DNA of 64,000 bases. Source: an uncultured Arachnia sp. Its GTDB lineage: Bacteria; Actinomycetota; Actinomycetes; Propionibacteriales; Propionibacteriaceae. The position numbers and the translations under genes are program-made. Shown piece by piece: positions 18,840 through 27,309 of this stretch; positions within the stretch are counted from its first letter, which is position 1, and every line of letters starts with the position of its first letter. The notes beneath the pieces were generated by a model that ran no database searches, had not been told where the DNA came from, and saw only the letters and a list, made by a program, of their open reading frames with translations. The stretch lies in the NCBI GenBank assembly GCA_947493995.1, contig CANLTJ010000007.1:62001-126000 (forward strand). The letters are read 5' to 3'.

Positions 18840-19816
18840 AACGTCTCCTTCAGAGAAGCCAATTCGGGCACGAGTGCGGCGACACGGCGGAGTCGCGCCA
18901 GCCACCAGCCTGCCACCTCGGCGTCGGCACGTGTGCGCGCCAGCGCCTCAGAATCGACGGCGAGTGCGCGCACCGGCAGCACTCCCCCTGCGGCCCGCAG
19001 CGGCTCCGCGACAACGTCGTCCAGCAGCAGGCTTCCGGTTTCAAGCCCGCAGGCGTATGGCAGCTCTGGAAGCGTCGCAGCCAGCGCCACACCCGCCCGC
19101 AATCCGACGGATGTTTCGAGTGCACTCGAGACGACGACCGGGATGCGGAGCATTTCCGACAGCTCGAGACAGCGCCGCACCCCACCCAGCGGCTGCACCT
19201 TCAGGATGGCGACGTCCGCAGCACCCAGATCACGCACCCGGAGGGGGTCTCCGACGCGGCGGATCGATTCGTCTGCGGCGATGGGGACGGCCATACCACG
19301 GCGATGCAGGAGCTTCCGGAGTTCCGCGAGCTCCTCGACGCTGGCGCAGGGCTGCTCGGCATACTCCAGATCACATTCGGCCAGCTCCATGATGGCGACG
19401 GCGGCCTCCCCCACCGCCCATCCACCGTTGGCGTCCACGCGGACCCGACCGTCGGGGCCCAGCGCGTCTCGAACGGCCGAAACCCGGGCGACGTCGTCCT
19501 CCAACGTCTGCCCTCTCTCCGCCACCTTCACCTTGGCGGTCCGGCAGCCGGAGGCCCGGACGCGCTCGGCGGCGGCCTCGGGACCGATGGCAGGGACGAT
19601 GGCGTTGACGGGCACTTCGTCGCGCACCGTGTCGGGCCAGCCGAGGGTCGCCATCTCCACGGCTGCGCGTAGCCAGGCGGCTGCCTCTTCGTCGTCGTAC
19701 TCGGGGAACGGGCTCCACTCGGCCCACCCTGCGGGGCCTTCGAACACGACACCCTGGCGGCGCGTGATGCCGCGAAATCTGGTGCTCAGCGCGATGTCGT
19801 AGACGTGGATATCCAT
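18836..19816 (-). CDS. menC: o-Succinylbenzoate synthase MenC
   Basis: Enolase-superfamily dehydratase producing o-succinylbenzoate, 326 residues. Acid/base lysines lie in AKVKVAE and ILKVQP, metal ligands in VDANGGW, YAEQP and AADES. It is the short actinobacterial form. ATG 19816 begins five bases after the menA stop; a longer upstream frame runs into menA and is not real. The stop overlaps the menD start (GTGA). Confidence 0.93.
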   Translation of the reverse strand: MDIHVYDIALSTRFRGITRRQGVVFEGPAGWAEWSPFPEYDDEEAAAWLRAAVEMATLGWPDTVRDEVPVNAIVPAIGPEAAAERVRASGCRTAKVKVAERGQTLEDDVARVSAVRDALGPDGRVRVDANGGWAVGEAAVAIMELAECDLEYAEQPCASVEELAELRKLLHRRGMAVPIAADESIRRVGDPLRVRDLGAADVAILKVQPLGGVRRCLELSEMLRIPVVVSSALETSVGLRAGVALAATLPELPYACGLETGSLLLDDVVAEPLRAAGGVLPVRALAVDSEALARTRADAEVAGWWLARLRRVAALVPELASLKETL

Positions 19817-19821
19817 GTGCC

Positions 19822-20715
19822 TCAGCCGATGAGGATTCCGACGAGAAGACCCAGCCCGACGCCCAGTTCGGCCATGCCCGTGGCCTGCAGAGTGCCGACA
19901 AGGTCGCGACCCCGCGCACCCATCAGGAGAGCCTTCACGGGCCGGACCAGGACTACGAAAGCGAGAAGTGCGACGATCGTCCACCACGTCGTCAGGGTGG
20001 AAAACACCACCACGCCGCCCACGGCCACGGCGATCAGGGCCACGAAGAACCAGCGAGTTCTGCCCTCCCCGAGCCTGGTGGCGAGGGTGTGCTTTCCCGA
20101 CTCGGAGTCCGTCGCCACGTCCCGCAGATTGTTGACCACGAGCAGTGCGCTGGCCAGGGCCCCGACGGAGACGGCCGCCACCCAACTCCACGCCGGAGCG
20201 GCCCCCGACAAGACGTAGGTGGTGCCAACTGTTGCCACGAGGCCGAAGAACACGAAGACGAACAGCTCTCCCAGCCCGAGATAGCCGTACGGGCGGCTGC
20301 CGCCCGTGTAGAACCAGGCGGCGAGGATGGCGGCAGCCCCCACCAGCAGCAGCCACCAGTGACCCGTGATGATGACGATGCCAAGACCCGCAACCGCCGC
20401 CAGACCGAAACTGGCGAACGCAGCAGCACGGACGGCCGACGGAGTTGCCAGACCTGTGGCGACGAGACGGGTGGGCCCCACACGCTGGTCGTCGGTGCCA
20501 CGAATGCCGTCGGAGTAGTCATTGGCGTAGTTGACGCCCACCTGCAGGGCGAGCGCGACGACGAAGCACAGGAGCGCCACGCCGACGAAGCGTCCCGTGG
20601 TGGCGGACTCCACCACAGGCAGCGCCGATGCGATGCCGGCAAGGATGGGGGCGAGTGCGGCGGGGAGGGTGCGGGGCCGGGCGCCGGCAACCCACACGGA
20701 AATAGAGGCAGTCAT
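19822..20715 (-). CDS. menA: 1,4-Dihydroxy-2-naphthoate polyprenyltransferase MenA
   Basis: UbiA-family membrane prenyltransferase that attaches the isoprenoid tail to DHNA, giving demethylmenaquinone. The 297-residue protein has about nine helices and the prenyl-diphosphate motif NYANDYSDGIRGTDDQR near 64-80, with a second aspartate motif (NNLRDVATDSESGK) near 190. ATGA overlap with menE upstream and five bases to menC downstream indicate translational coupling. Its product is the substrate of MenG encoded at 4 kb. Confidence 0.95.
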   Translation of the reverse strand: MTASISVWVAGARPRTLPAALAPILAGIASALPVVESATTGRFVGVALLCFVVALALQVGVNYANDYSDGIRGTDDQRVGPTRLVATGLATPSAVRAAAFASFGLAAVAGLGIVIITGHWWLLLVGAAAILAAWFYTGGSRPYGYLGLGELFVFVFFGLVATVGTTYVLSGAAPAWSWVAAVSVGALASALLVVNNLRDVATDSESGKHTLATRLGEGRTRWFFVALIAVAVGGVVVFSTLTTWWTIVALLAFVVLVRPVKALLMGARGRDLVGTLQATGMAELGVGLGLLVGILIG

Positions 20716-21767
20716 TGTGAGAGCAATGCTAGGAGAGCCTGCCGGTCCGGTTTACCACTCGCCGTCCGCGGAACTCGCGATACGGACACCACCTGACGTG
20801 GCAGGGCCTCCCTGGGGAGATGGGCCGCAAGCGCGTCCCGCCACTGTGACAAGCCACTCGTCGCGGCGAACAGCACGACGCGATGCCCCCACTCGGCATC
20901 CTCGACGGCGATGACGGCCGCCTCGGTATCGAGGGTCTCGACGGCGCGTCGTACCGCCCCCAGATCCACATTCACCCCGCCGGAGATCACCACATCATCC
21001 AGGCGACCGCCCACCACCAGACGGTCTCGTTCCATGTGTCCCCAGTCGGAGGTGAGCAGCCAACCCTGCTGCGTCGCCGGTTCGACGGTGCCGTCGTCGC
21101 TGAGGTAACCGTCACAGAGCGTCGGACCATTCAAAGCTATCCGGCCCCCTCGCGGGGCGCGTGCATCGTCGACGAGGCTGACGCTCGATCCCGGGAGCGC
21201 TTGTCCGTCCCAGACGATTCCACCGCAGGTCTCGCTCATGCCGTAGGACTCCTTGACGGCTATGCCCGCATCGGCGGCACGCTCGCGGAGTTGCTGGGAG
21301 AGTGCAGCGCCCCCCACCAGAACGAGGTCGAACTGTGCTAGCGCCCTTGCTGTCCGGGCATCCTGAAGCGCGCGGTAGAGCTGGGTCCCGACGACGGAAA
21401 CGGCATCTCCGTCACCGGATGCACACAGATCGGTGAGGTCCGGTGAGGCGAGGACGGGCTCCCGCCCCGCTGCGAGCGAGCGCACCATCACCATCAGACC
21501 GGCCACGTAGTGCGGCGGTAGCACGAGGTGCCACGTGAGGTCCATACCGGCGGCCGCGTGGGAGCCAGCAGCGGCCGCGAGCAGAGCGGACCGGGAGAGC
21601 ACCACCTTTTTCCCGGTCCCCGTCGAGCCGCTCGTTCGGACGACAGCTCCCACCGAGTCACCCAATCGGCGGGGCGGCGGATGGTCCTCGGGATACAGGT
21701 AGGGCCCTCCGGCGAGCATGTCCGACACCGCTCGGGTGAGGGACTTGCCAGTGGTCACTGTGTCCAT
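20712..21767 (-). CDS. menE: o-Succinylbenzoate-CoA ligase MenE
   Basis: AMP-forming acyl-CoA ligase that activates o-succinylbenzoate. At 351 residues it is the short actinobacterial form lacking much of the usual N-terminal region. The AMP-binding P-loop TSGSTGTGKKVV (about 46-57), the KESYGMSETCGG motif near 195 and the C-terminal ASGKPDR with its adenylation lysine are present. It is first in the operon and overlaps menA by ATGA. menB and menH are not in the window. Confidence 0.92.
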   Translation of the reverse strand: MDTVTTGKSLTRAVSDMLAGGPYLYPEDHPPPRRLGDSVGAVVRTSGSTGTGKKVVLSRSALLAAAAGSHAAAGMDLTWHLVLPPHYVAGLMVMVRSLAAGREPVLASPDLTDLCASGDGDAVSVVGTQLYRALQDARTARALAQFDLVLVGGAALSQQLRERAADAGIAVKESYGMSETCGGIVWDGQALPGSSVSLVDDARAPRGGRIALNGPTLCDGYLSDDGTVEPATQQGWLLTSDWGHMERDRLVVGGRLDDVVISGGVNVDLGAVRRAVETLDTEAAVIAVEDAEWGHRVVLFAATSGLSQWRDALAAHLPREALPRQVVSVSRVPRTASGKPDRQALLALLSQ

Positions 21768-21929
21768 CCTTTTCCTCGGCGGCGCCTCTCGCTCCAGACG
21801 CGGGACAACCTACATCTATCGTGGCATCACCGAGCGAGGGCAAACCAATTCAGGGCGTGTGCCCGCGTGGGCAGCGTTCATCCGGACGCGGGCCCCCCAC
21901 CGTTGTACCGGGGGGTTACGCTTGAGTGC

Positions 21930-22175
21930 ATGGGACGCATCCTGATCATCCTCGCCGTCGTCATGCTGACGATCTATTGCGTGGTTGAGGTGGCACAATC
22001 CCAGCCCAACCGCATTCGCGCCCTGCCGAAGTGGCTGTGGGCCTTCGTCGTCATAGCCGTCCCGGTGATCGGTCCTGTCACTTGGTTGCTGGCGGGTCGC
22101 CCCCAGTCCACATCAGGCCAGTACCGTTCCCTCGGACCCGACGACGACGAGGATTTCCTGCGCGGACTGCGCTGA
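21930..22175 (+). CDS. Small membrane protein with PLDc_N domain
   Basis: An 81-residue protein: one N-terminal hydrophobic helix, a second near 36-56 with WAFVVIAVPVIGPVTWLLAGRP, and an acidic tail (DDDEDFLRGL). This is the phospholipase D nuclease N-terminal-like domain (PLDc_N) common as a small stand-alone gene beside menaquinone genes in actinobacteria; its function is unknown. ATG 21930 is preceded by TTACGCTT close to the start, so the transcript may be leaderless. It is divergent from menE and could share the regulatory region. Confidence 0.75.
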   Translation: MGRILIILAVVMLTIYCVVEVAQSQPNRIRALPKWLWAFVVIAVPVIGPVTWLLAGRPQSTSGQYRSLGPDDDEDFLRGLR

Positions 22176-22371
22176 CCCGGCGGCAGCATCGGTCTACAGA
22201 CCGGAGGCCTCTCGGCTATTCGCTCCGGTGGGCAGGCGTGGAGTTCGCAGCTGGGATCCGCGCACTCGTAGCTGACGGCGCACCACCCACCTTCGTTGAT
22301 CGCACACCTGCGGCGAGCACTTCGCCTGATTGAAGTGCAGACGTGACCGGGCACGCCCTAGGATCGGCTGC

Positions 22372-23205
22372 ATGTCGAACACTGAGTCCGCACCCCCTCG
22401 CAAAGCCGTCATACTCGCCCGTGGTCTCGGGTCCCGCATGCGCAAGGAGGCCGAAGGCGTCAACCTCGACGAGAACCAGAGTGCAGCAGCCTCCGCCGGT
22501 GTGAAGGCGATGATCTCGATGGGCGGTGAACGACCGTTTCTGGACTACGTGATCAGCGCGCTGGCCGATGCCGGCTTCACTGACATCTGCCTCGTGATCG
22601 GCCCTGAGCACGACATGATCCGCGACTACTACAACGAAGTGGACAAGGAGCGCGTCAGCATTTCCTTCGCCGTGCAGGAGGAGCCCCTCGGCACGGCGAA
22701 TGCTGTTCTGTCCGCCGAGGACTTCGCCGGTGATGATCGCGTGCTGATCCTGAACTCTGACAACTACTACCCGGCCGAAGCGCTGCGCCTTCTCTCCGAC
22801 GTACCCGGCTCCGCGCTCGTCGGTTTCGAGCGCTCCGCGATGCTGGAGCGTTCCAACATTCCCGCCGACCGCATCGCGGCGTTCGCGCTCGCAACGGCAG
22901 ATGCCGACGGCAATCTGAAGGAGCTCGTCGAGAAGCCCGATGAGGCCACCATCGAGCGGCTCGGGGACAGCGCAGTGTTGTCCATGAACTGTTGGCTCTG
23001 CTCACCGGCCATCTTCCCGGCAGCCCGCTCCATCCCCATGTCGGCGAGGGGAGAGTACGAAATCACCGACGCCGTGCGTGCCGCGATTGATGCCGGAGAT
23101 CCATACCGCGTGGTGCGCGCCGACGTCGGCGTGCTGGACATGTCCAACCGTGGGGACATTGCCTCCGTGATGGAGTCCCTGGGTGACTCGGAGGTTCGTT
23201 TGTGA
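22372..23205 (+). CDS. Sugar-phosphate nucleotidyltransferase
   Basis: A 277-residue NTP_transferase-fold protein: AVILARGLGSRMRK at 12-25 is the NTP-binding loop (usually LAAGxGTRM), followed by ICLVIGPEHDMIRDYY, QEEPLGTANAVL and the metal site NSDNYY near 127-132. It should transfer a nucleotidyl group to a sugar 1-phosphate. Its stop overlaps the GTG of a GHMP kinase, so kinase and nucleotidyltransferase likely act in sequence. TAGGAT at 22359-22364 lies 7 bases before ATG, consistent with a leaderless mRNA. The sugar is not known. Confidence 0.8.
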   Translation: MSNTESAPPRKAVILARGLGSRMRKEAEGVNLDENQSAAASAGVKAMISMGGERPFLDYVISALADAGFTDICLVIGPEHDMIRDYYNEVDKERVSISFAVQEEPLGTANAVLSAEDFAGDDRVLILNSDNYYPAEALRLLSDVPGSALVGFERSAMLERSNIPADRIAAFALATADADGNLKELVEKPDEATIERLGDSAVLSMNCWLCSPAIFPAARSIPMSARGEYEITDAVRAAIDAGDPYRVVRADVGVLDMSNRGDIASVMESLGDSEVRL

Positions 23206-24392
23206 ACCGCTGGTTCGTCCCCGGCAGGCTTGAGGTCTTCGGCAAGCACACGGACTACGCGGGCGGAAACTCCCTGCTCGCTGCCGTGGACCGAGGAATC
23301 ACCATCGAGCTCGAGGATGCGCCCCGCGACATCACGGCCCGCACCACTGCAAGCCCCGACGAAGTGGTGCTGCGCGATGGAGAGTCGGCCACACTCCCCC
23401 CGGGCCACTGGGGAGGGTATCTCTCGGCGGTGCTGGAGCGCCTGCGACTGAACTTCGGTGACATCCGTCCCGCACGCCTGAGAATCGATTCCGATCTGCC
23501 GCTCGCCAGCGGCATGTCGTCGTCATCGGCGCTGGTTGTGGCGTTCGCCCTCAGCCTCATCGAGCACAACCACCTGCGGGAAACTCCCGAGTGGCGGGAG
23601 AACATCCACAACGACATCGATCTGGCCGGCTACATGGCCTGTTTCGAGAATGGCATGACGTTCGGCACTCTGGAGGGGGTCCGCGGGGTGGGCACTTTCG
23701 GCGGATCCGAGGATCACACCGCAATGCTGTGCTGCAAGGAGGACCACCTCACGCAGTTCAGGTTCTGCCCCATCCTCGAGGGTGCCTCGGTCCGTCTTCC
23801 CGACGAACTGTCCTTCGTGGTGGCCGTCTCCGGTCTCCTCGCCGAGAAGACCGGTAGTGCACTGGTCTCCTACAATCAGGCGTCCAGCCGGACCAGCGAG
23901 ATCGTCACGGCGTGGAATGCGGCCACGGGACGCTCGGACGTCACTATCGGGGACGCACTGAAGTCCGACGAGGACGCCACTGAGGGCTTGCGTTCCGTCG
24001 TTTCGCACTCCCCCGAGTTGGTGTCGCGGCTGCGGGCTTTCCTGACGGAATCCGAGGAGATCATTCCCGCCGCCACACAGGCTTTGGAGACGGGGGACCT
24101 GGCCACCTTCGGTCAACTCTCCGACCTTTCCCAGCGCAATGCGGATCAGCAGCTGGGCAATCAGGTTCCCGAGACCAATCGCCTCCAGGAGCTGGCCCGT
24201 GAACTGGGTGCGGACGGCTCCACCAGCTTTGGTGCCGGGTTCGGCGGCTCCGTGTGGGCCCTGACACGCACGGCCGACGCCGAAGCCTTCAGCTCCGAGT
24301 GGCTAGGGCGCTACACGAGTGAGTACCCAGAGGTGGAGGGCCGCGCCAGCACCCTGGTCACCCGCCCCGGCGGTCCCGCCCGGCAACTCTGA
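23202..24392 (+). CDS. GHMP sugar kinase, galactokinase-like
   Basis: A 396-residue GHMP kinase. Motif 1 GKHTDYAGG at 14-22 matches the galactokinase sugar-binding signature, motif 2 PLASGMSSSSA at 100-110 is the ATP loop, and motif 3 SFGAGFGGSVWAL near 345 closes the active site. It should phosphorylate the anomeric carbon of a sugar, giving the substrate for the nucleotidyltransferase encoded just upstream with a GTGA overlap. Classic galactokinase operons carry galT/galE instead, which are absent here, so galactose is only one candidate; related salvage pairs act on other sugars. Confidence 0.85.
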   Translation: MNRWFVPGRLEVFGKHTDYAGGNSLLAAVDRGITIELEDAPRDITARTTASPDEVVLRDGESATLPPGHWGGYLSAVLERLRLNFGDIRPARLRIDSDLPLASGMSSSSALVVAFALSLIEHNHLRETPEWRENIHNDIDLAGYMACFENGMTFGTLEGVRGVGTFGGSEDHTAMLCCKEDHLTQFRFCPILEGASVRLPDELSFVVAVSGLLAEKTGSALVSYNQASSRTSEIVTAWNAATGRSDVTIGDALKSDEDATEGLRSVVSHSPELVSRLRAFLTESEEIIPAATQALETGDLATFGQLSDLSQRNADQQLGNQVPETNRLQELARELGADGSTSFGAGFGGSVWALTRTADAEAFSSEWLGRYTSEYPEVEGRASTLVTRPGGPARQL

Positions 24393-24430
24393 CAGGCATT
24401 TCGTGGCCGCGGGATTCGTCGCGGACATGG

Positions 24431-25336
24431 TTACAGGTGCATGTCCTCGTAGCTGCGCGGGTCCTCAATGGGCTCCAGGTGGCCGATGATCCGCAAATCG
24501 GGGTACTCCACGTTGATCTCCTCGATGAGGTCCTCCATCGCGTCGTGCCCCTGCTGCACAGTCCAGGATCCCGGCACCAGCATGTGCATTTCCATGAACT
24601 GTCGCGCGCCCGACTCACGCGTGCGCACCGCGTGAAAATCCACGCCATCTCCCCGCCGCGAGGAGAGTATTTCTCGGATCCGGGCGTTGTCCTCCTTGGG
24701 AAGCGACACGTCCATGAGGCCATCCATGGATTCACGGATCAGCCCGTAACCGGTCCACAGAATGTTGATTCCCACAGCCAAGGCCACCAATGGATCGAGC
24801 CAGTTCCAGCCAGTCAGCCCCACCAGCGCCACGCCCACCACCACACCTGCTGATGTCCACACATCAGTCATCAGGTGCCGCCCGTCGGCCCTCAGGGTGA
24901 TCGATCGATACCGGCGCCCAGCGCGTATCAGGACCACCGCCACCGTCGCGTTGATGACTGCGGCGACGATGGAGATCGCGAGACCGTTGCCCACCGCGGT
25001 GAGGTCCTGGGGTGCGAGAAACCGCATGATGGCCATCACCATGATGACGGAGGCCGCGACGAAGATCATGACCCCCTCCACAGCGGCGGAGAAGTACTCC
25101 GCCTTGGAGTGGCCGAAGTTGTGATTCTTGTCCGCAGGCATGGCGGCCACCTTGAGGGCCACGAGAGCAACGATGGCGGCGACGAGGTTGACTGAGGATT
25201 CCGCCGCGTCCGCCAGCAAGCCGACGGATCCGGTCACCCACCAGGCGCCCGTCTTCAGTGCGATCGTCGCCAGAGCAGCGGCGACGGCGAGCCACCCGTA
25301 GCGGCTCAGGTCCCGTGGCGTCGACGAAGTGCTCAC
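24431..25336 (-). CDS. Cation diffusion facilitator (CDF) transporter
   Basis: A divalent-metal/proton antiporter of 301 residues with six membrane helices. Metal-site residues appear in LLADAAESSVNL (helix 2; the usual HxxxD reads DxxES here) and in the classic GRHLMTDVW of helix 5, and a cytoplasmic C-terminal domain follows (EMHMLVPGSWTVQQGHDAMEDL). Zn, Fe or Mn is possible; the sequence does not decide. The GTG at 25336 was chosen because it precedes the first helix; a longer frame upstream is unlikely. It is divergent from the patatin gene. Confidence 0.85.
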   Translation of the reverse strand: MSTSSTPRDLSRYGWLAVAAALATIALKTGAWWVTGSVGLLADAAESSVNLVAAIVALVALKVAAMPADKNHNFGHSKAEYFSAAVEGVMIFVAASVIMVMAIMRFLAPQDLTAVGNGLAISIVAAVINATVAVVLIRAGRRYRSITLRADGRHLMTDVWTSAGVVVGVALVGLTGWNWLDPLVALAVGINILWTGYGLIRESMDGLMDVSLPKEDNARIREILSSRRGDGVDFHAVRTRESGARQFMEMHMLVPGSWTVQQGHDAMEDLIEEINVEYPDLRIIGHLEPIEDPRSYEDMHL

Positions 25337-25381
25337 ACAGCCATGGTGACAGGGATGGGCGACCGTGACATGTGGGAGCCG

Positions 25382-25387
25382 TAGACT
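25382..25387 (+). promoter_or_regulatory. Putative -10 box of leaderless patatin gene
   Basis: TAGACT lies 8 bases before ATG 25396, so the transcript would start at the initiation codon. Confidence 0.4.
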
Positions 25388-25395
25388 CCGGTGAC

Positions 25396-26880
25396 ATGAC
25401 CAGCACCGGATGGTTCTCCTCGCCCCTGTTCGGTCTTTCACGCAAGGACGAGAAGGTGGCCTGCGTGCTCTCGGGTGGCGGCTCACGCGCGAGTTTCCAG
25501 TTGGGCGCGCTGGACTACCTCTACCGCAATGACCCGCATTTCACCCCGGACATCTTCGTGGGTGCCTCCGCCGGTGCCATCCTCGCGTCAGGGTTGGCGC
25601 AGAGCAGGGATCGCCAGGCCCAGCACGGTTTCGTCGCGAGCGTGGCCAGGATCTGGCGGGCTCTGCGGGAACCGGACGAGATGTTCACGCCGCGCCCCTG
25701 GTTGGTCCGCGCCCGGAACGAGGCCCCTGGGTGGCTGGAGATGATGAGCTCACCCCCTCCCGCATCGGATCCGGCGCCGCGGGCATTTCCCCGACTCCCT
25801 TTTCTCCGCGCCAACAGCCCCGCGACTCCGTCTCCGGCAGCCCCTGAAGCGGCGGTCGGTCCGCTCGAGCTGGCGCTGCAACCGGACGTGGACACCGAGC
25901 CCGAGTGGTCTCTTGGAACCCTGTCCCAGCTCTTCAGCAGTGTGGCGAAGCTTCCCCGCATCGGGAACGACCTGCTGTCCATTCACCAGGGCATGGAGCG
26001 AACCAAGTCGATGTATCGGCCCGGCCCCGTTCTGCTGCAGCTGCTGGACCCCGAGGTCTTCGACCCGGCAAAGGTGCGCTCCTCGGGAACCACTCTCCGC
26101 GTCGCCATGGTGGGCCTGGAGTCGGGTGCGTTGCGTTTCATGACGGAGGACGGCGCGCTCCTGGACCGTGAGGGTCACATCGTCGATGCCGGTCCGCACC
26201 CCCTCGCCACAGGAGTGCTGGCGTCGTGCTCCATACCGGCGGTCTTCCGCCCGGTCCCGCTGGGAGCTGAGACATACGTGGACGGAGGAGTGCGCGAGAA
26301 CCTCCCGGCACAGTTCGCAATGGAGGACATGGGCGCCGATCGAACCTATGTGATCAGTTCCAAGGGAATGGTGGACCTGCCCGCACGCCAATCCATGCGC
26401 GATGCTGACCTCTTCGCCATCGTGATGCGCGCCACGGAGATCCTCATCGACGAGGCGAATCGCGACGAGCTGGAGTACTCCGAACGCTCCAACGCCGTCG
26501 TGATCCAGCCGGAACTCGACGTCCACGGTGCGATGTCCGTCCACCCCGGGCTCATCGCCATCAGCATCGACTACGGCTGGTTCCGGGCTGCCGAGGCGGT
26601 GCTGAAGCTGGATGAGACCCATGTGGTGCGGCACCGCCGGATCACGAGGCTGAGGATCAGATGTCTCCACTTCGAGGAGCAGCTGCTGAACGATCTGACG
26701 GACACGTCGTCGGCCGAAAGCCTCGCGCATGCCAAGTACGCCCTACGCGACGCGGTGCGCGACTGTGACAACAGGGCCCTCCCCGATGGGGCTGAGTCCT
26801 GGTGGAAATCCTTCGAGCGTCACGTTGAGGCACCTGCCATGGACCCGCCGTGGCTGGATGGGGACGCGACGACGACCTGA
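25396..26880 (+). CDS. Patatin-like phospholipase
   Basis: A 494-residue patatin-family lipid acyl hydrolase with a Ser-Asp dyad: oxyanion loop SGGGSR at 26-31, nucleophile elbow GASAG with Ser58, and Asp296 in VDGGVREN. An insertion rich in Pro/Ala (about 110-170) separates the nucleophile from the rest. No signal peptide or membrane segment is obvious, so it is probably cytosolic or peripheral. It lies alone, followed by a GC hairpin (26893-26907) and a dispersed palindrome. Confidence 0.85.
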   Translation: MTSTGWFSSPLFGLSRKDEKVACVLSGGGSRASFQLGALDYLYRNDPHFTPDIFVGASAGAILASGLAQSRDRQAQHGFVASVARIWRALREPDEMFTPRPWLVRARNEAPGWLEMMSSPPPASDPAPRAFPRLPFLRANSPATPSPAAPEAAVGPLELALQPDVDTEPEWSLGTLSQLFSSVAKLPRIGNDLLSIHQGMERTKSMYRPGPVLLQLLDPEVFDPAKVRSSGTTLRVAMVGLESGALRFMTEDGALLDREGHIVDAGPHPLATGVLASCSIPAVFRPVPLGAETYVDGGVRENLPAQFAMEDMGADRTYVISSKGMVDLPARQSMRDADLFAIVMRATEILIDEANRDELEYSERSNAVVIQPELDVHGAMSVHPGLIAISIDYGWFRAAEAVLKLDETHVVRHRRITRLRIRCLHFEEQLLNDLTDTSSAESLAHAKYALRDAVRDCDNRALPDGAESWWKSFERHVEAPAMDPPWLDGDATTT

Positions 26881-26937
26881 CCTTCCCCTCTGCCCGCCGT
26901 GGGCGGGAGCGCTGCGCCTGACGCGACGCCGCGTTGG

Positions 26938-26991
26938 AGGGGTTGTGTCCAGTTGTGGTTGGTAGACCAACCACCAACGGCCACAACCCCT
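26938..26991. repeat. Dispersed palindrome, copy B
   Basis: The most diverged copy: outer arms AGGGGTTGTG and CACAACCCCT still pair, the core carries three mismatches, and the TAGA loop is kept. It lies between the patatin gene (plus strand) and tRNA-Glu (minus strand). Confidence 0.75.
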
Positions 26992-27021
26992 TGGCAAGGC
27001 TGCCGTGGCCGCATATTCGCT

Positions 27022-27097
27022 TGGCATCCCCAACGGGATTCGAACCCGTGTTGCCGCCGTGAAAGGGCGGAGTCCTAGGCCACTAGACGATGGGGAC
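27022..27097 (-). tRNA. tRNA-Glu (UUC)
   Basis: Read on the minus strand, acceptor GTCCCCA pairs with TGGGGAT, the anticodon arm CCGCC-CTTTCAC-GGCGG carries TTC, and the T arm ACGGG-TTCGAAT-CCCGT is canonical. The 3' CCA is encoded (27022-27024). Confidence 0.95.
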
Positions 27098-27115
27098 TTC
27101 GATGCTTCGCAGACG

Positions 27116-27146
27116 AGCATAGTGCACGCACGGAGGCCTCGCGCAA
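27116..27146 (-). promoter_or_regulatory. Putative tRNA-Glu promoter
   Basis: On the minus strand TTGCGC (27141-27146) and TATGCT (27116-27121) are 19 bases apart, and the latter lies about 18 bases before the tRNA. Confidence 0.4.
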
Positions 27147-27309
27147 ACCGGGAATGCATCGGAAGCCGCGAACGTGCCACCATCCCGATGACCCTCCGTG
27201 GTCCCGCGCTGTGGGGGGCCAGCGCGGGACCACGGAAGCTGTTCCACGACCGCGAGTCAGGCCGACCGTCGGCGTTGCCTTGCACGCCTGCTTGCGGTGC
27301 GCCTGCTTC

